From DATFVA01 sp963764235 (GTDB taxonomy: Bacteria > Bacteroidota > Ignavibacteria > Ignavibacteriales > Ignavibacteriaceae), in assembly GCA_963764235.1 (NCBI GenBank), contig CAVXRO010000006.1:372001-436000 (forward strand): a stretch of 64,000 bases of DNA, read 5' to 3'. How positions within the stretch are numbered: position 1 is the first letter of the stretch; each line of letters begins with the position of its first letter. Below the pieces are notes generated by a model. The model saw nothing but the letters and a program-made list of their open reading frames with translations, was not told the origin of the DNA and ran no database searches. This document shows, piece after piece, positions 17,648 to 27,002 of this stretch. The position numbers and the translations under genes are program-made.

Positions 17648-19012
17648 ATGACAGAGCAATTTGAAGAACATAAAGTAAGAGATTTATATTCAGGAGTAAG
17701 AGGACTCGCAGTAAAGATACTGAACAGGGTGGAGAGAACAGACTCATACCTTGAACGACTGCTCGATAACGAAATGCGCAACAGTGATCTCAGCGGCCCC
17801 GATAAAGCCCTGTTATATGAAATTGTACACGGGGTTGTAAGATGGATGGGAAGGCTCGACTGGGTACTGAACGGCTTCTATAAAGGGCAATTCTCTAAAG
17901 CTATCCCTAACCTGAAAAACGGGCTTCGCGTGGCTTTGTACCAGATCATGTTCCTCGACCGCGTGCCTGATTTCGCGGTTGTGAATGAAGCTGTGGAATT
18001 TGTGAAAAAGCTTCAGGGACAGAAACCAGCCGACCTTACCAATGCTATTCTCCGAAATATTATAAGAAGTAAGAATGGGATCCGTTATCCCGATCCTGAA
18101 GAGGACCTGCCCGGTTACCTTACCGCATACTATTCTCACCCCTCCTGGATGGTGAAAAGGTACCTTGCAAGGTTCGGAAGGGAGGCTACAGAAAAACTCC
18201 TTACTGCAAATAATGAAAAACCTTTCCTCACTTTAAAGATTAACGCACTTAAAACAAATCCTGATGAATTCAAGCAGCTCTTAAACAAGGTAAACCTTCG
18301 TTTCAAACCTGGAAGGTATCTCCCGGAGTTTTTTAAGCTTCAGAACCTGACTAATATAACAGCATGGGAATATTATGCTAATGGTTATTTCAATATACAG
18401 GATGAAAGTGCAGGACTCGCCTGCCGGCTGCTTGATGTGAGACCAGGAATGAGAGTACTCGATATGTGTGCTGCTCCCGGCGGTAAGACCGCCTATATCG
18501 CTGGTTTAATGCATGATGAGGGAGAAATTATAGCCATCGACAGGTTTGAAGCAAGACTGAGAATTATGGAAAGAAATACAAAACGGCTGGGAATAAAATC
18601 AATAAAGCTTGTTGAGCAGGATGCTCTTGAATTTAATGACTCCGGTTTCGACAGGGTACTTGCTGATGTTCCCTGTTCAGGCACCGGAACCATGTGTAAA
18701 AAACCCGACATTAAATGGAAGAAAGATCTTCTTGATATAAGGCGGATGACTGGATTGCAGTATCAGCTGCTGGAGAAAGCGGCCTCACTTGTTAAACCGG
18801 GCGGCGTTGTAGTTTATAGTACCTGTTCAATTGAACCTGAAGAAAACGGTGACATAGTTGATAAATTTCTCTCTGAACATCCGGAGTTTAGTCTTGAAAA
18901 TGCTTCAGGCTCTTTCCCTATGGAAATTATTGATGCAAACGGATGCATACAGACATTCCCTCATTCGCATCAGCTTGACGGCGCTTTTGCAGCCAGGCTG
19001 GTTCGTAATTAA
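17648..19012 (+). CDS. rsmB: 16S rRNA m5C967 methyltransferase
   Basis: A 454-residue RsmB/Sun homologue that methylates C5 of cytosine 967 (E. coli numbering) of 16S rRNA using SAM. The N-terminal ~150 residues form the NusB-like RNA-binding domain (VKILNRVERTDSYLERLLD ... LYEIVHGVVRWMGRLDW). The SAM site is LDMCAAPGGKTAYIAGLM. The catalytic motifs are VPCSGTGTMCKKPDIKW and YSTCSIEPEENGDIV, each with the expected Cys. The C-terminal FPHSHQLDGAFAARL is characteristic. It precedes the RodZ-like gene by 26 bases. Confidence 0.95.
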   Translation: MTEQFEEHKVRDLYSGVRGLAVKILNRVERTDSYLERLLDNEMRNSDLSGPDKALLYEIVHGVVRWMGRLDWVLNGFYKGQFSKAIPNLKNGLRVALYQIMFLDRVPDFAVVNEAVEFVKKLQGQKPADLTNAILRNIIRSKNGIRYPDPEEDLPGYLTAYYSHPSWMVKRYLARFGREATEKLLTANNEKPFLTLKINALKTNPDEFKQLLNKVNLRFKPGRYLPEFFKLQNLTNITAWEYYANGYFNIQDESAGLACRLLDVRPGMRVLDMCAAPGGKTAYIAGLMHDEGEIIAIDRFEARLRIMERNTKRLGIKSIKLVEQDALEFNDSGFDRVLADVPCSGTGTMCKKPDIKWKKDLLDIRRMTGLQYQLLEKAASLVKPGGVVVYSTCSIEPEENGDIVDKFLSEHPEFSLENASGSFPMEIIDANGCIQTFPHSHQLDGAFAARLVRN

Positions 19013-19038
19013 GTTTTTACAAACAGCGGTAAAATAAA

Positions 19039-19998
19039 ATGTTCGATCAATTAGCTGAAGAGCTAAAAGAAGCAAGAATAAAAAATAACCTCACCTTGAA
19101 GCAGTTAGCAACAAGAACAAGGATAGATCTGAAGTTCCTTGAGGCCATGGAAGAAGGCAACCTTAGTTTTCTTCCTGATCTTTATGTGAAAGCTTTTATT
19201 AAAGAATATGCTAATGTTGTAGGGTTGGATCCAGGCATTATGATGAAGAAATATGAGGCCGCTAAAGAAGGTCTGCCGTATGAAGAGCCGTCTGGAGAAC
19301 AGGGAATCACACCAGGAGTAAATGAAGAAAAGAATAAGCCTCGGGATAGTATGGGTCAGAAGTCCATGGATAAACCCGGAAAAAGAAGTGAGGAAAAGAA
19401 AGAAACATATCGTGAAGTAAAACATTCAGCAAATCAGTCTGATGCGGTTTTTTCCAAACCCCCTCCGAAATTTGATTCAACAAGCCCTAAACGAAGCGAA
19501 CTCGTACCGGAGAATAAAAATGCAATTATAATAGGCGCTTCAATAGGTGGAGCAATTATCATTATCGGGTTAATTTATCTATTCTTTAATCAGAGTAATG
19601 AAATAGTAGTCCCTGAAAAGCCGTACGATGAAGTGGTAACTGAATCACAGCAACGGTATGAGGAAACTCCCGTTCAAACCACAGATTCTTTGCAGAATAA
19701 TGTTGTATCAGGCGACAGTCTTAATCTGCTTATACAGGCAAGTGATACTTCCTGGATTAAATTAATTCTTGACAACACCAAAGAAGAAGAGTTTATTTTA
19801 TTCCCCAATTCCCAGAAATCGCTTAAGGCAGCTAATAATTTTAAGATTACCTTCGGAAGGTCTTCAGCAATAAAGCTTCAGCTTAATAATAAACCTCTTG
19901 ATTTTAAGCCGTCTTCAAAATCTGTTTCTCATGTTAAAATAAGTACTAAAGGTATCGAATATCTCAATAATCCTCCCCGGACAGGTCAGGAACAATGA
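19039..19998 (+). CDS. RodZ-like membrane-anchored HTH protein
   Basis: A 319-residue protein with an N-terminal HTH_25 domain of RodZ type (residues 5-75: LKEARIKNNLTLKQLATRTR, DLKFLEAMEEGNLSFLPD, YVKAFIKEYANVVGLDP). A charged linker follows, then one membrane helix (about 165-187, AIIIGASIGGAIIIIGLIYL) and a C-terminal DUF4115-like periplasmic domain (SDTSWIKLILDNTKEEEFIL). RodZ links MreB filaments to the elongation machinery in rods; this family member probably does likewise, though no mreB is in the window. Its stop overlaps the ligA start. Confidence 0.85.
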   Translation: MFDQLAEELKEARIKNNLTLKQLATRTRIDLKFLEAMEEGNLSFLPDLYVKAFIKEYANVVGLDPGIMMKKYEAAKEGLPYEEPSGEQGITPGVNEEKNKPRDSMGQKSMDKPGKRSEEKKETYREVKHSANQSDAVFSKPPPKFDSTSPKRSELVPENKNAIIIGASIGGAIIIIGLIYLFFNQSNEIVVPEKPYDEVVTESQQRYEETPVQTTDSLQNNVVSGDSLNLLIQASDTSWIKLILDNTKEEEFILFPNSQKSLKAANNFKITFGRSSAIKLQLNNKPLDFKPSSKSVSHVKISTKGIEYLNNPPRTGQEQ

Positions 19999-22025
19999 TA
20001 TCATCTGTACAGAAAAGAATAGAAGAGTTACGCGAAGGATTAAGAGAGCATGATCACAGGTATTATGTTCTTGCTGAGCCAACTATAAGCGACCAGGAAT
20101 ATGATGCCTTAATGAAGGAACTTGAAAAGCTCGAGGCGGAAAATCCCGACCTGATAACACCTGATTCTCCTACACAGAGAGTCGGGACAGACCTGACAAA
20201 GGAATTCAAACCTGTAACTCACCTGATCCCTATGCTCAGTCTTGCTAACACATATAACGAAGAAGACCTTTTCGATTTCGACAGGAGAGTAAGGGACGCT
20301 TTACCTGCGGGAGAAACCGTGGAGTATGTGGTAGAACCTAAAATAGACGGAGCTTCCGTTAGTCTCCATTATACAGACGATCACCTGGTTACAGCAGCTA
20401 CCAGAGGTGACGGTGTGGTGGGTGAGGAAATAACGACAAATGTTAAAACTATCCGCTCTGTCCCCCTCAGACTGAATAAGAACACATCATTTCCTTATTC
20501 ATTTGATGATATTGAAGTCAGGGGTGAGATTTTTATGAAGGTACAGGACTTCATCAACCTGAACAGGGAAAGAGAAGAGCAGGGAGAGAAGTTATTTGCT
20601 AATCCCCGCAATTCGTCCGCAGGCACTCTCAAACTGCAGGATCCCCGGGTGGTTGCCAGAAGACCTCTGAATATTTTTGTGTATACATTGATAAGTCTTG
20701 ATGAAAATTATGAAACGCAGTATGAGAATCTTCAGATACTCAGGAAGCTGGGATTCAATGTGAATTCTGAATTCAAACTCTGCAAGAACATTGACGCTGT
20801 ACTGGAAGCCTGCCGGAGGCTCGAAGAAAAAAGGAATTCACTAGAGTACGAAGTTGACGGTGCGGTCATAAAAGTTAATTCTCTTAGACAGCAGAGAATC
20901 CTGGGCAATATTGCAAAATCCCCCCGCTGGGCAGTAGCCTTCAAATTTAAGGCTAAGCAGGCTGTTACGAGACTTAATAAAATAACCTGGCAGGTTGGGA
21001 GAATTGGAACGGTTACCCCTGTAGCCGAAATGGAACCTGTTTTTCTTGCGGGCTCCACTATCAGCAGGGCTACGCTGCACAACATTGATGAGATAAGAAG
21101 AAAAGATATCAGGGAAGGCGATAAGGTAGTCATTGAAAAAGGCGGCGATGTAATTCCCAAGGTTGTCTCCGTGGTAAAGGAAGAAAGATCTGCGGGTTCT
21201 AAACCTGTTCAGCCCCCGAAAAAATGTCCAGTCTGCAAAACCCCGTTGTTTCAGCCTGAGGGTGAAGTAGCTTATTACTGTGAGAACACCGAATGTCCCG
21301 CCCAGATCAAAGGGCGGTTAGAGCATTTCTCAGCACGCGGTGCAATGGATATAGAAGGTCTCGGAACGGCATTAATCAATCTCTTTGTAGAAGAAGGGTT
21401 TATGCATACATACGCCGATATATATGATTTAAAAAACAGGCGGGATGATCTGGTTGCCATTGAGCGTCTGGGAGAAAAAAGCGTAGACAACCTTTTAAGT
21501 GCAATTGAGAAAAGCAAAGAACAGCCGTTTGCAAAAGTACTTTTTGCAATTGGTATCAGGTATGTGGGATCGGGGGCTGCAAAGAAACTAGCTGATCACT
21601 TTATCTCAATTGATGAAATAATGAATGCCGATGAGGAAAAAATTAAAGCAATTCACGATATCGGACAGAGTATTAGTCAGAGTGTAGTGAAATTTTTCAG
21701 AGATCCCCATAATAGAAAAATAATTGAACGCCTCAAAAAGCACGGATTAAATTTTGCTTCAGAAAAGAAAATAGAAAAAGAGACCTTCTTTACAGGAAAA
21801 ACTTTCGTGCTTACAGGAACCCTCCGCAGTTTTTCGCGTGAAGAAGCCAGCGATAAAATTGTTATGTTTGGGGGTAAAGTAACTTCTTCGGTAAGTAAGA
21901 ACACCGATTTCCTTCTTTGCGGTGAAAATGCAGGGTCGAAATTGACAAAAGCTGAAAAACTAGGTGTTTCAGTATTGAATGAAAAGGACTTTCTTAAAAA
22001 ACTTGATGAATCAGAAGAGAAATGA
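19995..22025 (+). CDS. ligA: NAD-dependent DNA ligase
   Basis: A 676-residue LigA that seals nicks in replication and repair using NAD+. Domain order is complete: Ia (HDHRYYVLAEPTISDQEYD), adenylation with the lysine in EPKIDGASVS, the OB fold (AVAFKFKAKQAVTRL), a four-Cys zinc finger (CPVCKTPLF ... CENTECPAQ), HhH repeats (FAIGIRYVGSGAAKKL) and a C-terminal BRCT domain (FVLTGTLRSFSREEAS). Nothing is missing. Confidence 0.97.
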   Translation: MISSVQKRIEELREGLREHDHRYYVLAEPTISDQEYDALMKELEKLEAENPDLITPDSPTQRVGTDLTKEFKPVTHLIPMLSLANTYNEEDLFDFDRRVRDALPAGETVEYVVEPKIDGASVSLHYTDDHLVTAATRGDGVVGEEITTNVKTIRSVPLRLNKNTSFPYSFDDIEVRGEIFMKVQDFINLNREREEQGEKLFANPRNSSAGTLKLQDPRVVARRPLNIFVYTLISLDENYETQYENLQILRKLGFNVNSEFKLCKNIDAVLEACRRLEEKRNSLEYEVDGAVIKVNSLRQQRILGNIAKSPRWAVAFKFKAKQAVTRLNKITWQVGRIGTVTPVAEMEPVFLAGSTISRATLHNIDEIRRKDIREGDKVVIEKGGDVIPKVVSVVKEERSAGSKPVQPPKKCPVCKTPLFQPEGEVAYYCENTECPAQIKGRLEHFSARGAMDIEGLGTALINLFVEEGFMHTYADIYDLKNRRDDLVAIERLGEKSVDNLLSAIEKSKEQPFAKVLFAIGIRYVGSGAAKKLADHFISIDEIMNADEEKIKAIHDIGQSISQSVVKFFRDPHNRKIIERLKKHGLNFASEKKIEKETFFTGKTFVLTGTLRSFSREEASDKIVMFGGKVTSSVSKNTDFLLCGENAGSKLTKAEKLGVSVLNEKDFLKKLDESEEK

Positions 22026-22552
22026 TCGGACAATTAAAAGATAAAATTGCTGGAATTTTAGTAAAGAACAAATTACGAGAATTTGAAATTACGGAGCATA
22101 ATTTCCGGGATTTCTTTAAGCGTTCGTTTGATTTTTTTGTTGTCATGCCCGAAAATGATTCCGATTTTAGTCAGTCTCTCCGGGTATTAAATTACCTCGA
22201 GGATAACAGGAAGAGCGTTACCGCATTTACTCATGACTATAAAGTTAATCTGCTGCCCACCAAGTTCCGTCAGAAAGCAATCGGCTATACAGTCAATGAT
22301 ATAAGCCGGCTGAATCTTCCTTCAAAGAAGATAAATGATAAACTTGAACAGCTGAGATTCCAGACTGTAATAGACCTGAACAGGCAGGAAAATATGTTCT
22401 GCAGCTACATTGTTAACCGGGTTAAAGCGCCGTATAAACTGGGTTTTGTTAAAGGAGATCCTGATAAATTTTATAATATCCAGGTTATAAATAAGAGTCC
22501 CGACGCTGAAAATTCATACAAAAATTTATTAAATTGCTTAAAAATGTTTTAA
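22022..22552 (+). CDS. DUF6913-like conserved protein
   Basis: A 176-residue soluble protein overlapping the ligA stop by 4 bases. It shows FFVVMPENDSDFSQSLRVLN and then FQTVIDLNRQENMFCSYIVN followed by APYKLGF. The pattern resembles the Bacteroidetes family DUF6913, in which a 'DLN' strand and a following 'A.FKVG' segment are conserved, and more distantly the N-terminal half of GT9 heptosyltransferases. No function is known. Family assignment is from memory of the pattern and only moderately certain. Confidence 0.6.
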   Translation: MIGQLKDKIAGILVKNKLREFEITEHNFRDFFKRSFDFFVVMPENDSDFSQSLRVLNYLEDNRKSVTAFTHDYKVNLLPTKFRQKAIGYTVNDISRLNLPSKKINDKLEQLRFQTVIDLNRQENMFCSYIVNRVKAPYKLGFVKGDPDKFYNIQVINKSPDAENSYKNLLNCLKMF

Positions 22553-22561
22553 GGAAATTAT

Positions 22562-22909
22562 ATGAATTTCGAGATCAAGAGGATCGACGAGATAACAATA
22601 TTTAAATTGAATGAGAAAAGATTAGATACAAATATTTCGGGACTGGTTAAGGGTGAATTTACAATGCTTCTTAAAGTTGAAGGGGTTAACAAGCTAATTC
22701 TTGATATGAGCGAGGTCCAAACATGCGACAGCTCAGGACTCAGTGCAATTCTGGTGGCAAACAGAATTCTCAACACAAACGGCGGAGCTATGAGGATTGC
22801 CGCCCCCTCTGAAAAGGTTTACTCTCTTATCAAAATCACTCAGCTTGACCGTGTTCTCCCGGTATGTGAAACAGTGGATGAAGCTTTCAGGGAGTTAAAA
22901 AAGGAATAG
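22562..22909 (+). CDS. STAS-domain anti-sigma-factor antagonist
   Basis: A 115-residue single STAS domain of the SpoIIAA/RsbV type. The phosphorylatable serine is in CDSSGLSAILVANRI, preceded by the buried strand LILDMSEVQT. Such proteins bind and inhibit an anti-sigma kinase when unphosphorylated; no partner kinase or PP2C phosphatase is visible in this window. It stands 10 bases after the DUF6913-like gene and 4 before a symporter gene. Confidence 0.88.
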   Translation: MNFEIKRIDEITIFKLNEKRLDTNISGLVKGEFTMLLKVEGVNKLILDMSEVQTCDSSGLSAILVANRILNTNGGAMRIAAPSEKVYSLIKITQLDRVLPVCETVDEAFRELKKE

Positions 22910-22913
22910 CTTA

Positions 22914-24359
22914 TTGGAAGGAAGATCGCTCGATTATTTTATCATTGCGATTTATTTAATCGGTATAGCGGTTTTCGGTATAGTATCTGGGGGCAGACAA
23001 AAATCAGTTAAAGATTATTTTCTTGGTTCTACTTCAGTTCCCTGGTGGGCAATATGTTTCTCGATAGTTGCTGTTGAAACGAGTACTTTAACTTTTATTT
23101 CCATTCCCGGATTATCCTATCTGACCAACTTAAACTTTCTCCAAGTGACTTTCGGCTATCTGCTTGGCAGAATAATCGTCGCTGCTGTATTCCTGCCCGC
23201 ATATTATAAAGGTGAACTGAAAACTGCATATACCTATCTTGAAACAAGGTTCGGCGGGAAGACCCGTAACTATGCTTCAATTGTATTTTTATTTACAAGG
23301 ACAGCAGCTGACGGGGTAAGACTTTTTGCAACTGCTATACCTTTAAAGCTGCTGTTAGGTATCGATTACCCTTACGCAATAATGATTATAGCACTGGTAT
23401 CCCTTATATACACCTATACCGGGGGTGTAAAAGGAATCATATGGGTTGATGTGATCCAGATGTTCATTTATATAACAGGAGCAGTTCTCGCAGGTATCTT
23501 CATATTAAATCTTCTTCCTGATGGCTGGAATTCTGTTGTCGTTGCCGCATCTGAGGGAAATAAATTCCAGGTTATCAATTCAGGTTTTACCGGCACCTTG
23601 AATGATTTTTTTACTGATCCATACACGCTTATAGGCGGTATACTCGGGGGTGCCTTTTTATCGATGGCCTCCCACGGTACTGATCAGCTGATTGTTCAAA
23701 GGCTCCTTGCCGCAAAGGATCTTAAGGAAAGCCGGAAGGCAGTCGTTGGCAGCGGAATGATAATTATAATCCAGTTTGCCCTCTTCCTCATTCTCGGAGT
23801 TATGCTCTATGCCTATTACGGAATAATAGATATGAAGCCCGATGAGATCTTTCCCAATTTCATAATACACGTAATGCCCCCCGGAGTTTCAGGAATAATA
23901 ATCGCAGGACTATTTGCAGCAGCTATGTCGACGCTCGCAGGATCAATGAGTTCTCTTTCCTCCTCTACAATGATGGATCTGTTTCAGCCCATATTCGGAA
24001 AAAAGGGGAACGAATTATTTATTTCCAGGCTTATAACAATATTCTGGGCGGTTATGCTGACTCTGTCGGCTTTATTCTTTATGAACACATCCGCTGCGGT
24101 AGTTGAACTTGCCCTGAGCATTGCCTCTTTCACTTACGGAGGACTGCTCGGAACCTTTCTGCTTGGTTTCTTTTTCAAACACGCTGATCAGCGTGGTGCC
24201 TTAACCGGATTTACACTTGCAATAATTGTTATGATATTTGTAATATCATTCAAAGTAGTTGCCTGGACTTGGTATACCTTCATCGGTGTAGCTGTAACTC
24301 TCCTAACCGGATATGTGGTCTCTTTATTTAGAAATAAACACGACAGAGAGGGTACTTGA
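22914..24359 (+). CDS. SSS-family sodium/solute symporter
   Basis: A 481-residue polytopic protein of the sodium:solute symporter family (LeuT fold). Hallmarks are the first helix pair with SVPWWAICFSIVAVETSTLTF, TYTGGVKGIIWVDVIQMFIY (SSS signature region) and GLFAAAMSTLAGSMSSLSS with the small-residue Na+ site. The start is TTG at 22914, 4 bases after the STAS gene. The substrate is unknown. The stop overlaps the TTG start of a second SSS gene. Confidence 0.92.
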   Translation: MEGRSLDYFIIAIYLIGIAVFGIVSGGRQKSVKDYFLGSTSVPWWAICFSIVAVETSTLTFISIPGLSYLTNLNFLQVTFGYLLGRIIVAAVFLPAYYKGELKTAYTYLETRFGGKTRNYASIVFLFTRTAADGVRLFATAIPLKLLLGIDYPYAIMIIALVSLIYTYTGGVKGIIWVDVIQMFIYITGAVLAGIFILNLLPDGWNSVVVAASEGNKFQVINSGFTGTLNDFFTDPYTLIGGILGGAFLSMASHGTDQLIVQRLLAAKDLKESRKAVVGSGMIIIIQFALFLILGVMLYAYYGIIDMKPDEIFPNFIIHVMPPGVSGIIIAGLFAAAMSTLAGSMSSLSSSTMMDLFQPIFGKKGNELFISRLITIFWAVMLTLSALFFMNTSAAVVELALSIASFTYGGLLGTFLLGFFFKHADQRGALTGFTLAIIVMIFVISFKVVAWTWYTFIGVAVTLLTGYVVSLFRNKHDREGT

Positions 24360-26104
24360 GTTTAATTGATTACTTAATAATTCTGGTATACTTCATCTTT
24401 TCTCTGGCTATTGCTCTATTTTACACCCGCCGGGCAGGAAAAAGCACAGAGGAATTTTTTCTTTCAGGCAGAAATCTCCCCTGGTATCTGGCCGGTCTCT
24501 CTATGGTGGCAACAACCTTCGCCGCGGATACTCCGCTTGCTGTAACCGAACTGGTTGCAAAAAACGGAATTGCCGGCAACTGGGTCTGGTGGAACTTTGC
24601 TTTCGGCGGTCTCCTTACGGTTTTCTTTTTTGCCAGGCTGTGGAGACGTGCGGGGATAATGACAGAAGCAGAGTTTGCCGAATTACGTTATTCCGGAAAA
24701 CCTGCGAAATTTTTAAGAGGATTCAGGGCGATTTACCTGGGGCTGTTTATGAACATCATTATCATGGGATGGGTGAATAAGGCAATGGCTTCAATTCTCA
24801 CCGGAATGTTTAATATCCCCGAATCGGAAGTTATCTTTTATGTTTTCGGATGTATGTTGATAGTTGCATTGTATTCAGCATTATCCGGGTTATGGGGAGT
24901 TGTAATTACAGATGCTTTCCAGTTTATTATTGCTATGACAGGCTGTATAATCCTCGCTGTTATTGTGGTTAATTCTCAGCAGGTCGGCGGAATGGCGGGT
25001 TTGCAGGAAAAGCTTCCGGAATATACCTTCAAATTTCTTCCTGTTTTTTCGGACATAGGGGATGTGGGAACGGCATTTTCCCTTTCGGTGGTCTCTTTCC
25101 TTGCATATGTCGGGATAATCTGGTGGGCCTCGTGGTATCCTGGAGCCGAGCCCGGGGGAGGAGGTTATGTTGCCCAGAGAATGATGTCGGCTAGAGATGA
25201 AAAGCATTCACTTTTTGCTACTCTTTTTTTCCAGATAGCTCATTACGGAATACGTCCCTGGCCGTGGATACTGGTTGGTTTATGTTCATTGGTCCTTTAC
25301 CCGGATCTCGCAGCATCCGACAAAGGGATGGGATACGTTTTCGCAATGAATGATTTCCTTCCTGCCGGGTTAAAAGGACTGCTTGTTGCTGCTTTTTTCG
25401 CGGCTTATATGAGTACCATTGCCACCCAACTGAACTGGGGAACTTCATACCTTATCAATGATTTTTACAGAAGGTTCCTTTATCGTAACCGGGATGAATT
25501 ATTTTATGTCAGAGCATCAAGGGTGGCAACAATTTTATTGATGATAACCTCGGCCATAGTGACGCTTTTTATAAGCACCATATCGGGAGCCTGGGTTTTT
25601 ATAATGGAATGCGGTGCTGGATTGGGACTGGTCCTGATCATGCGGTGGTATTGGTGGAGAATAAATGCCTGGTCGGAAATATCTGGAATGATTACTCCTT
25701 TCGTTATTTTTCCGGTCCTGAAATTGTATGGTGTGGAATTTCCTTACACTTTATTTTTCCTTGTTTCCTGCACCACGATAGTCTGGCTCACAATAACATT
25801 TCTAACTAAACCTGTAGAAAAATCGAAATTATTAGAATTTTACCGGAAAATTCATCCCGGGGGAATTTTATGGAGAAAGATATCAGACCAGCTTCCCGAG
25901 ATCAAAAGTGAGGGGGAATTCGGAATTATGTTCATTAACTGGCTTGCAGGTGTAGTCCTGGTATATTCCTTTTTATTCGGAACAGGGAGTATTCTTTTGG
26001 GGGATACAATAAGATCCGTAATCTTCATCATTGCCTCTATTGTTTCTATCACCATAATTTACAAGAACTTAAGTGCAGCAGGTTGGAAAACATTAATTAA
26101 ATAA
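24356..26104 (+). CDS. SSS-family sodium/solute symporter, second copy
   Basis: A 582-residue SSS-family protein, longer than its neighbour and only distantly alike. It has SGRNLPWYLAGLSMVATTFA, then AADTPLAVTELVAKNGIAGN, and GLLVAAFFAAYMSTIATQLN near the Na2 site. The extra length is mainly two additional helices and a charged loop at the C-terminus (residues ~480-582). The start TTG overlaps the previous stop. The W-rich loop (WWASWYPGAEPGGGGYVAQR) is a feature of a subgroup with unknown substrates. Confidence 0.9.
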   Translation: MSLIDYLIILVYFIFSLAIALFYTRRAGKSTEEFFLSGRNLPWYLAGLSMVATTFAADTPLAVTELVAKNGIAGNWVWWNFAFGGLLTVFFFARLWRRAGIMTEAEFAELRYSGKPAKFLRGFRAIYLGLFMNIIIMGWVNKAMASILTGMFNIPESEVIFYVFGCMLIVALYSALSGLWGVVITDAFQFIIAMTGCIILAVIVVNSQQVGGMAGLQEKLPEYTFKFLPVFSDIGDVGTAFSLSVVSFLAYVGIIWWASWYPGAEPGGGGYVAQRMMSARDEKHSLFATLFFQIAHYGIRPWPWILVGLCSLVLYPDLAASDKGMGYVFAMNDFLPAGLKGLLVAAFFAAYMSTIATQLNWGTSYLINDFYRRFLYRNRDELFYVRASRVATILLMITSAIVTLFISTISGAWVFIMECGAGLGLVLIMRWYWWRINAWSEISGMITPFVIFPVLKLYGVEFPYTLFFLVSCTTIVWLTITFLTKPVEKSKLLEFYRKIHPGGILWRKISDQLPEIKSEGEFGIMFINWLAGVVLVYSFLFGTGSILLGDTIRSVIFIIASIVSITIIYKNLSAAGWKTLIK

Positions 26105-26147
26105 TCCTTATTTTTAAGTTTCGTAATCATTCATTTTTCAGCTTTTT

Positions 26148-27002
26148 ATGAAACGAACGGAGATACTGAAAAATATAGAGGTTGTTGTTTCAGATATTGA
26201 CGGTACATTATTGACTGACGAGGGATTCGTAGATAAAGAATCGCAAAAACTTATATCTGAGTTACCCAGACACGGAGTTCATTTTACTGTAGCAACGGGC
26301 AGGCTTCATTCGGCTATAACCGATCTGGCCACAGATCTTGGAATAGATATCCCGCTGATTTCAATGGATGGAGCACTTATAAAAAGCCATCCCGAGGGAG
26401 AAATATTGTTTGAATCTTTCGTGAAGGAGAAGTATGTTAGAAAAGCTGTTGCCCTTGCGGATACTTTTCTGCTTAATGTGGCTTTATGTCATGATGATGC
26501 CATTTACTATACAGAAAGAAATTCTGTAATCCCGCAGATTATGGATAAATTCGGTGCCAGGTACGAGGAAGTTGAATCTTACGATGAATTTTATGAGAGA
26601 ACCCTGGAAGTTGTTTTTGCTTCGGATTATAAGAATAACCTGAGATATGTATATAACCGTCTTGGTTTTCCCTATACGTTCGGGCTTGACAGATCATATT
26701 TCAGATCCCAGAGGCGCGATAATATTTATTATCTTGAGATAAGAAATAAAGGAACATCCAAGGGAATGGGATTCAAAAGACTCCTGAATGATCTGAACGT
26801 TAAAGAGGCAAATGCTGCTGTTATAGGCGATTGGTATAATGACTTAAGTCTTTTTAAGGTAGGCGGATTTAAGGTCGCAATATCGAACGCTGTAGCCGAA
26901 GTAAAAAGGCAGGCTGATTTTATAACAACAAAGGACAATAATAACGGCGGAGTGGGTGAATTCATAGAAATGATATTACAGGCAAAAACAAGCAGAAAAT
27001 GA
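26148..27002 (+). CDS. Cof-type HAD-superfamily phosphatase
   Basis: A 284-residue Cof/YidA-like hydrolase. HAD motif I is VVSDIDGTLLTDEG with the nucleophile Asp, motif II is TVATGRLHSAIT, and the C-terminal motifs III/IV are GTSKGMGFKRLL and VIGDWYNDLSLFKVGGF. The C2B cap lies between residues ~85 and 190. These enzymes act on sugar phosphates, PLP or FMN; the substrate is not evident. The start is 43 bases after the symporter and the stop overlaps the next gene. Confidence 0.92.
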   Translation: MKRTEILKNIEVVVSDIDGTLLTDEGFVDKESQKLISELPRHGVHFTVATGRLHSAITDLATDLGIDIPLISMDGALIKSHPEGEILFESFVKEKYVRKAVALADTFLLNVALCHDDAIYYTERNSVIPQIMDKFGARYEEVESYDEFYERTLEVVFASDYKNNLRYVYNRLGFPYTFGLDRSYFRSQRRDNIYYLEIRNKGTSKGMGFKRLLNDLNVKEANAAVIGDWYNDLSLFKVGGFKVAISNAVAEVKRQADFITTKDNNNGGVGEFIEMILQAKTSRK

